This document shows positions 44,166 through 52,493 of a stretch of DNA of 64,000 nucleotides, one piece after another. A program made the position numbers and the translations under genes. The notes under the pieces were generated by a model. The model was not told where the DNA came from. It did not search any database and saw only the letters and a list, made by a program, of their open reading frames with translations. Position 1 is the stretch's first letter. Each line of letters opens with the position of its first letter. The DNA is from Lientehia sp934351765 (GTDB lineage: Bacteria; Bacillota; Clostridia; Lachnospirales; Lachnospiraceae), in contig NZ_JBQKGG010000004.1 of the NCBI RefSeq assembly GCF_052118925.1, positions 150,802 through 214,801 on the forward strand, in the 5' to 3' direction.

Positions 44166-45602
44166 ATGGCAGCATGGAGCAAGAAACCGTTACTGGGAAT
44201 CATGGGACTGTCGGACGGAGATCCGGTCGTTCATGAGAAGAGCAAGGATGTGGTTCAGCATCAGCTTGATGTGATTAAGGCTGCGCTGGAAAAGGACGGA
44301 CGCGTTGATGTAGTGGTTGCAGACAATCTGGTGACCTCAGTGGCATCGGCAAAGGAAGAAGCAGAAAAGTTAAAGGCAAAGGGTGTGGACGGAACCATTT
44401 TCTCCTACGGCGTATTTGCATGGCCGAACTTTTCCGCAGTGGCAGCAAAGTACGGTCAGGGTCCCTTCCTTCTTGCAGCACAGTTAAATCCGGACTGGCC
44501 CGGTATGGTAGCCATGCTGGCAGCAGGCGGTGCGCTGAATCAGCAGGGGATTGCACACTTCCGTGCATACGGCGATTTCAATGATCCTGAAGTGCTTGGA
44601 CGGATCATCACCTTCGCAAAATGTGCCCATGTGGTGACCAGCTTAAACGGACAGAAGTATGGTCTTATCGGCGGCCGTTCCCTCGGTATGTACAGTGCAA
44701 CCGTTGATATGCAGGACTGGGAAGACAAGTTCGGAGTGGATATTGAGCACTGCGACCAGAGTGAGATCGTCCGTCTGGCAGCTGAAGTGCCGGAGGCACA
44801 GGTAGAAAAGGGCTTTAACTGGCTGACCGAGAAATGTAAGGAAATCAAATATGACGGAAACAAGCTGACACCGGAGAAGCTGAAAACGCAGATCCGTCAT
44901 TACGAAGCCATTAAGAAGATCCAGAAAGATAACGGCTTTGATTTTGTAGGCGTGAAATGTCATTATGACATGAGCTGCCATTACTGCACCGAATGTATCG
45001 CAGCGGCCTTCATGAACGATCCCTATGACTGGGACGGTCCCAAGGAGCCGGTGGTTTATGCCTGCGAGGCTGATTCCGATGCGGCGCTGACCATGCAGAT
45101 CTTAAAGCTTCTGACGAATGATCCGGTAGTCTTCATGGATGTCCGCCACTGGGATGAGGAGAATCAGGTTCTGGAATTCTGTAACTGTGGTTCCGAGTCC
45201 ACCTGGTATGCAGCAAAGAGTGATGATCCCGATGAGAACATGAAGAATGTAACGCTGTTCCCCTGCCTGGATATTTATGCAGGCGGCGGCTGCCATGTAA
45301 ACTGCCAGACAGCTCCGGGCCTCTGCACCATTGCAAGACTCTGCCGCTCCATGGATGAGAACGGAAAGCGGAAATATCGTATGGTAATGTTTACTGCAGA
45401 TCTGGTATCCATGCCCAAGGAACGCGAAAAGCTGACCAACGAAGAATGGCCTCATAACTTCGCAAAGCTTCATTTTGATTACCATGTATTCCTGGATAAC
45501 TTCGATGCCAATCACGCACACGCCGTATACGGCGATCACATTGATGAATTAAAGACCATCTGCAAGATGATGAACATCGATGTAGAAGTACTGGGCGAAT
45601 AA
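44166..45602 (+). CDS. L-fucose/L-arabinose isomerase-like protein
   Basis: The 478-residue protein belongs to the fucose/arabinose isomerase superfamily that interconverts aldoses and ketoses with manganese. It begins with KKPLLGIMGLSDGDPVVH, contains FSYGVFAWPNFSAVAAKYG and IGGRSLGMYSATVD, the conserved VGVKCHYDMS, and C-terminal metal site candidates in GGGCHVNCQTAPGLCTIARL. The ATG at 44166 lies about 5 nt after GGAAGG; the frame is open to 43974, where the promoter lies, so the longer version is not plausible. No sugar transport genes are adjacent, so the substrate is uncertain. Confidence 0.85.
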   Translation: MAAWSKKPLLGIMGLSDGDPVVHEKSKDVVQHQLDVIKAALEKDGRVDVVVADNLVTSVASAKEEAEKLKAKGVDGTIFSYGVFAWPNFSAVAAKYGQGPFLLAAQLNPDWPGMVAMLAAGGALNQQGIAHFRAYGDFNDPEVLGRIITFAKCAHVVTSLNGQKYGLIGGRSLGMYSATVDMQDWEDKFGVDIEHCDQSEIVRLAAEVPEAQVEKGFNWLTEKCKEIKYDGNKLTPEKLKTQIRHYEAIKKIQKDNGFDFVGVKCHYDMSCHYCTECIAAAFMNDPYDWDGPKEPVVYACEADSDAALTMQILKLLTNDPVVFMDVRHWDEENQVLEFCNCGSESTWYAAKSDDPDENMKNVTLFPCLDIYAGGGCHVNCQTAPGLCTIARLCRSMDENGKRKYRMVMFTADLVSMPKEREKLTNEEWPHNFAKLHFDYHVFLDNFDANHAHAVYGDHIDELKTICKMMNIDVEVLGE

Positions 45603-45631
45603 AGCTGCGCTGTAATTGCATATTAAAAAAG

Positions 45632-45668
45632 ACAGGCCCGCTCCTTATTTTGGAGAGGGTCTGTTTTA
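45632..45668 (+). terminator. Intrinsic terminator of the isomerase-like gene
   Basis: ACAGGCCCGCTCC pairs with GGAGAGGGTCTGT (one mismatch, one G-U pair) around TTATTTT, followed by TTTTAT. Confidence 0.8.
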
Positions 45669-45678
45669 TAATCTGACG

Positions 45679-45865
45679 GTTCGTCCGCTGTTCATACTGT
45701 GCCGCGGCGGAAGGTAATTCACCCGCAGCAGCGATATGCCGGGCCGACGTGAAAAGAAAGCTTCCGGCAGCAAGCCCACTGCCCGCACCAGACAGAGGCA
45801 ACTTCGATATGTGCCGGTTGGCTGGCGCGGGCAGTGGGCGAGCAGTGAGAAGCGCTCACTTTTTT
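45679..45865 (+). ncRNA. Candidate structured small RNA upstream of pyrH
   Basis: In the 381-nt spacer between the isomerase-like gene and pyrH lies a region with strong pairing: a perfect 13-bp stem GCCCACTGCCCGC (45774-45786) with GCGGGCAGTGGGC (45827-45839), continued inside by CCAG/CTGG and GGCA/TGCC, and a separate TGCCGG/CCGGCA hairpin (45737-45742, 45764-45769). It ends with AGTGAG-AAGCG-CTCACT plus six Ts (45844-45865), an intrinsic terminator. A consensus TATAAT at 45667-45672 could start a transcript near 45679, giving about 187 nt. The -35 is weak. The size and long-hairpin form remind of 6S RNA, but I cannot assign a family. Short ORFs on either strand look spurious. Confidence 0.5.
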
Positions 45866-45890
45866 GCGCGGCCGAAACCTCTTTTTCCCC

Positions 45891-45920
45891 TTGTCTCCCG
45901 CCCATACTCTGTGTTATACT
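45891..45920 (+). promoter_or_regulatory. Promoter of the pyrH operon
   Basis: TTGTCT at 45891-45896 and TATACT at 45915-45920 are 18 nt apart, some 64 nt before the pyrH start. A small leader hairpin CGGAGA/TCTCCG follows at 45938-45955. Confidence 0.6.
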
Positions 45921-45983
45921 GTAGTCAAATTGTTATCGGAGAGGGGCTTCTCCGGTCTATGATAAATAAAAGTGAGGAAAACC

Positions 45984-46691
45984 ATGGATAAAGCAAGACG
46001 TGTACTTTTAAAACTCAGCGGTGAGGCGCTGGCGGGGCCGGCCGGAAAGGGGTTCGATGAGGCAACGGTCAAAGCAGTGGCAAAGCAGGTAAAGCCGTCC
46101 AGCGATGCGGGTGTGCAGATCGGGATCGTGATCGGCGGCGGAAATTTCTGGAGAGGACGTTCCAGCAATGCCATTGACCGGCCCAAGGCAGACCAGATCG
46201 GCATGCTTGCAACGATCATGAACTGTATCTATGTGTCTGAAATCTTCCGTTCGGAGGGCATGGATACCGAGATCTTTACGCCGTTTGCCTGCGGAACCAT
46301 GACGAAGCTGTTCTCAAAGGATGAGGCAAACCGGTGCTTTAAGGAAGGAAAGATCGTATTTTTTGCCGGCGGAACGGGACATCCGTATTTCTCGACCGAT
46401 ACCGGAATCGTTCTTCGCGCCATTGAAATGGAGGCCGATGTGATCCTCCTTGCGAAGGCAGTGGACGGCGTGTATGACAGCGATCCGGCAAAGAATCCGG
46501 ATGCGAAAAAGTATGATACCGTTTCCATTGATGAGGTGATCGCAAAGAAGCTGGCGGTGATGGATCTGACGGCATCGATCCTCTGTATGGAAAATCATAT
46601 GCCGATGGCAGTCTTCGGACTGGGAGAGAAGGACAGTATCAAAAATGCCCTGAACGGGAAAATCACCGGAACTCTGGTGACCGTGGAATAA
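45984..46691 (+). CDS. pyrH: UMP kinase
   Basis: Phosphorylates UMP to UDP and is the first gene of a long operon. The 235-residue amino-acid-kinase fold protein has RRVLLKLSGEALAG, IGIVIGGGNFWRG, DQIGMLATIMN and the DGVYDSDPAKNPDAK motif. The ATG at 45984 with GAGG 6 nt upstream is preferred to the GTG at 45972. Confidence 0.96.
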   Translation: MDKARRVLLKLSGEALAGPAGKGFDEATVKAVAKQVKPSSDAGVQIGIVIGGGNFWRGRSSNAIDRPKADQIGMLATIMNCIYVSEIFRSEGMDTEIFTPFACGTMTKLFSKDEANRCFKEGKIVFFAGGTGHPYFSTDTGIVLRAIEMEADVILLAKAVDGVYDSDPAKNPDAKKYDTVSIDEVIAKKLAVMDLTASILCMENHMPMAVFGLGEKDSIKNALNGKITGTLVTVE

Positions 46692-46707
46692 GAGGAGGAA
46701 AACAGAC

Positions 46708-47262
46708 ATGGATGAAAGATTAGCGGTTTTTGAAGATAAGATGGAAAAGGCAGTGAGTGTGCTGAAGAGTGAATACGATACGATCCGTGCCGGACGTGCG
46801 AACCCGCATGTACTGGATCAGATCACCGTGGATTATTATGGTGTTCCCAGCGGGATCCAGCAGGTAGCAAACGTATCGGTTCCCGAGCCCAGAATGCTGG
46901 TGATCCAGCCCTGGGAAAAGAGCCTGATCAAGGCGATTGAAAAGGCAATCCTGACATCGGATCTTGGAATCAATCCCAGCAACGATGGCAGCGTGATCCG
47001 TCTGGTGTTCCCGGAAATGACCGAGGAGCGCAGAAAAGATCTGGCCAAGGACGTGAAGAAAAAGGGCGACCAGGCCAAGGTTGCGATCCGGAACGTGCGC
47101 CGTGATGCAAACGATTCCATTAAGAAGCTGCTGAAAAACAGCGAAATCTCCGAGGACGAGCAGAAGCAGTACGAGGAGAAGATCCAGAAGATGACGGATA
47201 AGTTCATCGAGAAGGTGGACAAGGAAATCGATGTGAAGAGCAAGGAAATTCTTACCGTTTAA
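46708..47262 (+). CDS. frr: Ribosome recycling factor
   Basis: Together with EF-G splits post-termination ribosomes. The 184-residue protein has the typical RRF pattern: VLKSEYDTIRAGRANPHVLD, VDYYGVPSGIQQVANVSVPE, LGINPSNDGSVIRLVFPEMTEERR and the helix IRNVRRDANDSIKK. GGAGGA precedes the ATG, 16 nt after pyrH, the conserved pyrH-frr pair. Confidence 0.97.
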   Translation: MDERLAVFEDKMEKAVSVLKSEYDTIRAGRANPHVLDQITVDYYGVPSGIQQVANVSVPEPRMLVIQPWEKSLIKAIEKAILTSDLGINPSNDGSVIRLVFPEMTEERRKDLAKDVKKKGDQAKVAIRNVRRDANDSIKKLLKNSEISEDEQKQYEEKIQKMTDKFIEKVDKEIDVKSKEILTV

Positions 47263-47360
47263 GGCAGTACCGGAAATTTTGAATAGCAGGGGGCAGGCAC
47301 AGCAGTTCCTGCCTCCTTTATCCTTTTCATAGGAATACCGCGGAACAGACAGGAGGAAGA

Positions 47361-48083
47361 ATGGAAGAAAACGAAAAAAAGGTGCCGGCCCATGTGGCGA
47401 TCATTCTGGACGGAAACGGAAGATGGGCGAAGAAGCGTGGCCTGCCCCGCAGCATGGGACACCGGGAGGGCTGTAAGGTTGTGGAACAGACCGTAGAGGA
47501 TGCGGCAAAACTGGGAATCCGCTATCTGACCGTATATGCGTTTTCCACAGAAAACTGGAAGCGTTCCGCAGAGGAAGTGGGAACGCTGATGCAGCTGTTC
47601 CGTTATTATATGAAGCGGCTTCTGAAGGTGGCAAAGGCAAATAATGTCCGGGTTTGCATGATCGGCGAGCGCAGCCGGTTTGACAACGATATTATCGAAG
47701 GGATCAACCGCCTGGAGGAGGAGACAAGGGATAATACACAGATGACGTTCACCATTGCGGTCAATTACGGAAGCCGTGATGAGATCACCAGAGCAGTGCG
47801 CCATATGTTAAAAGACTGCCAGACAGGAATCCTTTCTCCCGATCAGGTGAGCGAGGAGACTATTTCCGGCTATCTTGATACCAGGGAGATTCCCGATCCG
47901 GATCTTCTGATCCGCACCAGCGGCGAGGAACGGCTTTCCAACTTCCTGCTGTGGCAGCTGGCCTACGCGGAATTCTATTTCACCGATGTGCTGTGGCCGG
48001 ATTTCAACAAAGCGGAATTGGAAAAAGCCATTGAGAAATATAATAGCAGAGACAGAAGATTTGGAGGAGTGAAACATGTTTAA
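47361..48083 (+). CDS. uppS: Isoprenyl transferase (undecaprenyl diphosphate synthase)
   Basis: Elongates farnesyl diphosphate to the C55 lipid carrier for peptidoglycan. The 240-residue cis-prenyltransferase shows HVAIILDGNGRWAKKRGLPR with the catalytic Asp, GHREGCKVVE, LTVYAFSTENWKR and the C-terminal DLLIRTSGEERLSNFLLWQ. AGGAGG precedes the ATG. The 98-nt gap after frr has no gene. It overlaps cdsA by 8 nt. Confidence 0.96.
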   Translation: MEENEKKVPAHVAIILDGNGRWAKKRGLPRSMGHREGCKVVEQTVEDAAKLGIRYLTVYAFSTENWKRSAEEVGTLMQLFRYYMKRLLKVAKANNVRVCMIGERSRFDNDIIEGINRLEEETRDNTQMTFTIAVNYGSRDEITRAVRHMLKDCQTGILSPDQVSEETISGYLDTREIPDPDLLIRTSGEERLSNFLLWQLAYAEFYFTDVLWPDFNKAELEKAIEKYNSRDRRFGGVKHV

Positions 48084-48924
48084 GACGAGACTTATCAGCG
48101 GGATTGTTCTGGTGCTCATCGCGTTCGGCCTGCTTTACACCGGCGGCTATGTATTGGCAGCAGCACTGGGGATCATTTCCCTGATCGGAATGTTTGAACT
48201 GAACCGTACCGTAAAGTCGGAAAAGAGTCCGCTGGCGGCAGCAGCCTATCTGGCGGCTGTGGTCTATTATATGCTTCTGATGATGACAAAGGATGCGACT
48301 GTGGATACGCTTCCTGTTATATTTTTCGTGGCATTTCTCATTGTCCTCATGGCGGTTTATGTATTTTCCTTTCCGAAGTATGAGGCAGGGCAGGTTATGA
48401 CGGCGTTTTTCAGCCTGATCTATGTGGCAGTCATGCTCTCCTATATTTACCGCACAAGACTCATGGGCGGCGGAAAGCTTCTGGTATGGCTGGTATTTTT
48501 AAGCTCCTGGGGCTGCGATACCTGTGCATACTGTGTCGGCATGCTCATCGGAAAGCATAAGATGGCACCGAAGCTGAGTCCGAAAAAATCGGTGGAAGGC
48601 GGAATCGGCGGCATTGTGGGTGCCGGGATCCTGGGCCTGATCTTCGGACTGGTATTTCAAGGAGGCCTGGCGGGTGAGCTGGGCAATCCGGTTCTGGACT
48701 GTGCCATTATCTGTGTGGTCGGCGCGGTAATCTCTCAGATCGGTGATCTGGCAGCATCTGCCATCAAGCGGAATCACGGTGTAAAGGATTATGGAACGCT
48801 GATTCCCGGCCACGGAGGAATCCTGGACCGGTTCGACAGTGTAATCTTTGTGGCCCCCGGAATTTATTACACCATCGTACTGTTGACGGAGGGCGTTTCG
48901 GCGCTGGGAAGATTTCTGCAATAA
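48076..48924 (+). CDS. cdsA: Phosphatidate cytidylyltransferase
   Basis: Makes CDP-diacylglycerol from phosphatidate and CTP in the membrane. The 282-residue protein has about seven to eight hydrophobic helices and the family signature near the end, SAIKRNHGVKDYGTLIPGHGGILDRFDS, of which KD and the paired Asp residues bind metal and CTP. GGAGGAG lies just before the ATG, inside the end of uppS. Confidence 0.95.
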   Translation: MFKTRLISGIVLVLIAFGLLYTGGYVLAAALGIISLIGMFELNRTVKSEKSPLAAAAYLAAVVYYMLLMMTKDATVDTLPVIFFVAFLIVLMAVYVFSFPKYEAGQVMTAFFSLIYVAVMLSYIYRTRLMGGGKLLVWLVFLSSWGCDTCAYCVGMLIGKHKMAPKLSPKKSVEGGIGGIVGAGILGLIFGLVFQGGLAGELGNPVLDCAIICVVGAVISQIGDLAASAIKRNHGVKDYGTLIPGHGGILDRFDSVIFVAPGIYYTIVLLTEGVSALGRFLQ

Positions 48925-48950
48925 AATTTCAAATGGGAGAATACTAGAAG

Positions 48951-50093
48951 ATGAAAACAATTTCAGTTCTCGGCTCCACCGGTTCCATCGGAACTCAGAC
49001 CCTTGAGGTGGTGCGGGCCAATCGGGATATGAAGATCACGGCACTGGCAGCAGGAAGCAATATTGATCTGCTGGAGAAGCAGGCAAGGGAGTTTAAGCCT
49101 CGCGTTGTAAGTGTCTGGAATCCGGAGCGTGCCAGGGAACTGGCAGTCCGTCTGGCAGATACAGGGATTCGTGTCGGCTCCGGTATGGACGGACTTCTGG
49201 AGGCGGCGACGGAGGAAACGGCGCAGGTGGTTGTGACGGCAGTGGTCGGAATGATCGGGATCCGTCCTACGGTGGCGGCTATCGAGGCAGGAAAGGATAT
49301 TGCCCTTGCCAATAAGGAAACGCTGGTGACCGCCGGACATCTGATCATGCCGCTGGCAAAACAGCATCAGGTTCAGATCCTTCCCGTGGACAGTGAACAC
49401 AGTGCGATCTTTCAGTCCTTAAACGGGGAGCATGGAAATAAGATTGACAAGATCTTATTGACGGCCTCGGGCGGTCCGTTCCGGGGAAAAACAAAGGCAG
49501 AGATGGAGCATGTACGACTGGAGGATGCCTTAAAGCATCCCAACTGGAGCATGGGACATAAAATCACCATTGACTGTTCAACCATGGTCAATAAAGGACT
49601 GGAGGTTATGGAGGCAAGATGGCTGTTCGGTGTGGAGATGGACGATGTCCAGGTGGTGGTACAGCCGCAGAGTGTGATTCATTCCATGGTGCAGTTTGAG
49701 GACGGAGCTGTGATTGCCCAGCTTGGAACACCAGACATGAAGCTGCCGATCCAGTATGCCCTGACGTATCCGGAGCGCCGGGTGATGAACGGGAAAAGGC
49801 TGGATTTCTGGGATTTAAAGGAAATTACCTTTGAAAAGCCGGATTTTGAAAACTTCCCCGGACTTTCCCTGGCCTATGAGGCGGGAAAAGCAGGCGGCAC
49901 ACTGCCGACGGTGTTCAATGCGGCGAACGAGTGGGCTGTGGCGGCATTCCTGGCCGGAAAGATCCGTTATCCGGAAATTACAGAGATCATCGCAGCTGCC
50001 ATGGAGGCACATAAACCGGAACAATCGCCGGATCTGGAGACCATTCTCCGGACCGAGCAGGAAACGTATTCGTATATTAAGAACAGGTGGTAA
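48951..50093 (+). CDS. dxr: 1-deoxy-D-xylulose 5-phosphate reductoisomerase
   Basis: Second step of the MEP isoprenoid route, NADPH-dependent. The 380-residue protein has the nucleotide-binding VLGSTGSIGTQTLEV, LANKETLVTAG, the metal-binding PVDSEHSAIFQ, TASGGPFRGK and HPNWSMGHKITIDCSTMVNKG. Its stop codon overlaps the rseP start (TAATG). Confidence 0.97.
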   Translation: MKTISVLGSTGSIGTQTLEVVRANRDMKITALAAGSNIDLLEKQAREFKPRVVSVWNPERARELAVRLADTGIRVGSGMDGLLEAATEETAQVVVTAVVGMIGIRPTVAAIEAGKDIALANKETLVTAGHLIMPLAKQHQVQILPVDSEHSAIFQSLNGEHGNKIDKILLTASGGPFRGKTKAEMEHVRLEDALKHPNWSMGHKITIDCSTMVNKGLEVMEARWLFGVEMDDVQVVVQPQSVIHSMVQFEDGAVIAQLGTPDMKLPIQYALTYPERRVMNGKRLDFWDLKEITFEKPDFENFPGLSLAYEAGKAGGTLPTVFNAANEWAVAAFLAGKIRYPEITEIIAAAMEAHKPEQSPDLETILRTEQETYSYIKNRW

Positions 50094-51397
50094 TGTTCAT
50101 GATTTTAAATATCATACTGGCACTTCTTGTATTCAGCATTCTCGTGGTGTCCCATGAGTTCGGACACTTTCTGCTGGCAAAGAAAAACGGGATCGGGGTC
50201 ATTGAATTTTCTGTGGGTATGGGGCCGAGGATCATAAGCAGAGAAAAGGGCGGGACCAGGTATTCTCTGAAAGCCATTCCCTTCGGCGGATCCTGCCAGA
50301 TGGTCGGGGAGGATGAAGAAAGCGACAGGGAGGATTCCTTTAACAGCAAATCTCCCTATGCAAGGCTTGCCGTGGTGATTGGCGGTCCGCTGTTTAATTT
50401 TATCCTGGCATTTCTGTGCTCGGTGGTGGTGCTTTCCATTGCCGGAGTCAATAAGCCGGTGGTTTACGGCGTGACGGAAGGGTACGGTGCCGAAAAGGCC
50501 GGGATCGAGGCGGGCGATGTGATCAAGTCCATCGACGGTCATAAGATCGTCCTGGGCCGAGATATCCAGCTGTATTTTCTGAATCATCCGATGGATGGTT
50601 CCGCTGTCGAAATCGAATATGAGCGGGATGGCGAGACATATACCACAAGTCTGGATCCGTCCTACGAAGCCTATATGACCGGATTTTCCTACTATGCATC
50701 GGAGGAACCGGCGTCCATCACAGCGCTGACGGAGGGCCTTGATATGGAAAAGCAGGGCGCTCAGGTGGGAGATGTGATCACGGCGGTGAACGGAACAAAA
50801 GTAGCAGACGGAAATGCGCTGCAGGCCTACATGAAGGAGCATCCGCTGGAGGACGGCAAGGCCGTTTCCTTTACTCTGGAGCGGAACGGCGAGACCTTTG
50901 AGCTTTCGGTTACACCGGCGAAGTATGAGGGCAATACGCTGGGAATGGATGCGGATTCCTACCGGGATAAACATGCAGGTGCGCTGGCCGTTGTGCGCTA
51001 CAGCTTTTCTGAGGTGCGTTACTGGATGAGCTACACCTTTACCTCCTTAAAGATGCTGTTTACCGGAAAAGCCGGGGTTCAGGATCTTTCCGGTCCGGTC
51101 GGGATTGTCAATATGGTGGGGCAGGTGGTGGAAGCCAGCAGGCCGGACGGTGTGCTGTATGTCTTTTTGAACCTGCTGAACTTCGGGATCCTGCTCAGTG
51201 TCAACCTTGGCGTTCTGAATCTCCTGCCTCTTCCGGCACTGGACGGCGGACGGCTGGTATTCATACTGATCGAGATCGTCCGGAGAAAACCGGTGCCGCG
51301 GGAAAAGGAAGCCATGGTGCATACCATTGGGATTTTTCTTCTGCTGGCGCTGATGGTCTTTGTCATGTTCAATGATATTACAAAGCTGATCCATTAA
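50093..51397 (+). CDS. rseP: RIP metalloprotease RseP (site-2 protease)
   Basis: An M50 intramembrane zinc protease that cleaves anti-sigma factors or signal peptide remnants. The 434-residue protein has the zinc motif HEFGH in its first helix, two PDZ domains (about 120-200 and 205-290; GIEAGDVIKSIDG and GAQVGDVITAVNG), and the third zinc ligand region LLPLPALDGGRLVF. The start at 50093 overlaps the dxr stop as TAATG; AGGTGG lies upstream. It may provide the second cut for the sigma/PrsW module at 61.5-63.7 kb, an inference. Confidence 0.95.
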   Translation: MFMILNIILALLVFSILVVSHEFGHFLLAKKNGIGVIEFSVGMGPRIISREKGGTRYSLKAIPFGGSCQMVGEDEESDREDSFNSKSPYARLAVVIGGPLFNFILAFLCSVVVLSIAGVNKPVVYGVTEGYGAEKAGIEAGDVIKSIDGHKIVLGRDIQLYFLNHPMDGSAVEIEYERDGETYTTSLDPSYEAYMTGFSYYASEEPASITALTEGLDMEKQGAQVGDVITAVNGTKVADGNALQAYMKEHPLEDGKAVSFTLERNGETFELSVTPAKYEGNTLGMDADSYRDKHAGALAVVRYSFSEVRYWMSYTFTSLKMLFTGKAGVQDLSGPVGIVNMVGQVVEASRPDGVLYVFLNLLNFGILLSVNLGVLNLLPLPALDGGRLVFILIEIVRRKPVPREKEAMVHTIGIFLLLALMVFVMFNDITKLIH

Positions 51398-51409
51398 AGG
51401 AGGAGCGTT

Positions 51410-52471
51410 ATGACAGTTCGGGAAAAAACAAAGGAAGTACGGATCGGGGACCGGATCATCGGCGGGGGACATCCCATTCTGATCCAGTCCATGACCAATA
51501 CAAAAACCGAGGATGTGGAGGCGACCGTATCGCAGATCCACCGGCTGGAGGCAGCCGGCTGTGAGATCATCCGCTGTACGGTTCCTACGGAGGAAGCGGC
51601 CTCGGCGGTAAAGGAGATCAAAAAGCAGATCTCGATTCCGCTGGTGGCAGATATCCATTTTAATTATAAGCTTGCTATTGCGGCCATTGAAAACGGCGCT
51701 GACAAGATCCGGATCAATCCGGGAAATATCGGAGGGAAAGACCGGGTGGAGGCAGTGGTGTCCGCAGCAAAGGAGCGGCAGATCCCGATCCGCGTCGGTG
51801 TAAATTCCGGTTCCCTGGAAAAGGAGCTGGTGGAAAAGTACCATGGAGTGACGGCGGAAGGACTGGTGGAGAGTGCACTGGATAAGGTCCGTATGATTGA
51901 AGATATGGGCTATGATAACCTGGTGGTAAGCATCAAGTCCTCCAATGTACTGATGTGTGCCAGAGCCCATGAGCTGATCGCAAAGAAATGTCCTTATCCG
52001 CTTCATGTAGGCATCACCGAGGCGGGAACACTGTATTCGGGAAATATCAAGTCAGCTCTGGGGCTTGGAATCATTTTATATCAGGGCATCGGCGATACGA
52101 TCCGAGTGTCCTTGACGGGAGATCCGGTGGAGGAGATCAAATCGGCGAAGCTGATCCTTCGGACACTGGGACTGCAAAAGGGCGGGATCGAGGTGATATC
52201 CTGTCCAACCTGCGGACGGACCAGGATCGATCTGATCAGTCTGGCAAATCAGGTAGAAACGCTGGCAGCCGGGTATGACAACCTGAATCTGAAGCTGGCG
52301 GTCATGGGCTGCGTGGTCAACGGGCCGGGTGAGGCAAAGGAAGCAGACCTCGGAATTGCAGGAGGGATCGGTGAGGGTGTCCTTATTAAAAAGGGCGAGA
52401 TCATTCGAAAAATTCCGGAGAGAGAGCTTCTGGCGGCATTAAAAGAGGAACTGGACAACTGGAAGAACTGA
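51410..52471 (+). CDS. ispG: 4-hydroxy-3-methylbut-2-enyl diphosphate synthase IspG
   Basis: Iron-sulfur enzyme of the MEP pathway, converting MEcPP to HMBPP. The 353-residue TIM barrel protein (IGGGHPILIQSMTNTKTEDV; VADIHFNYKLA; GVNSGSLEKEL) ends with the cluster cysteines in CPTCGRTRID and MGCVVNGPGEAKEAD. AAGGAGG precedes the ATG, 12 nt after rseP. Confidence 0.97.
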   Translation: MTVREKTKEVRIGDRIIGGGHPILIQSMTNTKTEDVEATVSQIHRLEAAGCEIIRCTVPTEEAASAVKEIKKQISIPLVADIHFNYKLAIAAIENGADKIRINPGNIGGKDRVEAVVSAAKERQIPIRVGVNSGSLEKELVEKYHGVTAEGLVESALDKVRMIEDMGYDNLVVSIKSSNVLMCARAHELIAKKCPYPLHVGITEAGTLYSGNIKSALGLGIILYQGIGDTIRVSLTGDPVEEIKSAKLILRTLGLQKGGIEVISCPTCGRTRIDLISLANQVETLAAGYDNLNLKLAVMGCVVNGPGEAKEADLGIAGGIGEGVLIKKGEIIRKIPERELLAALKEELDNWKN

Positions 52472-52493
52472 TTTTGGGATTAGAAGGTGGAGC

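Noticed and set aside
45666..45991. Short ORFs on both strands in the isomerase-pyrH spacer
   Set aside because: They overlap the strongly paired region, lack ribosome sites and show low-complexity composition; the region is better explained as structured RNA, promoter and leader.
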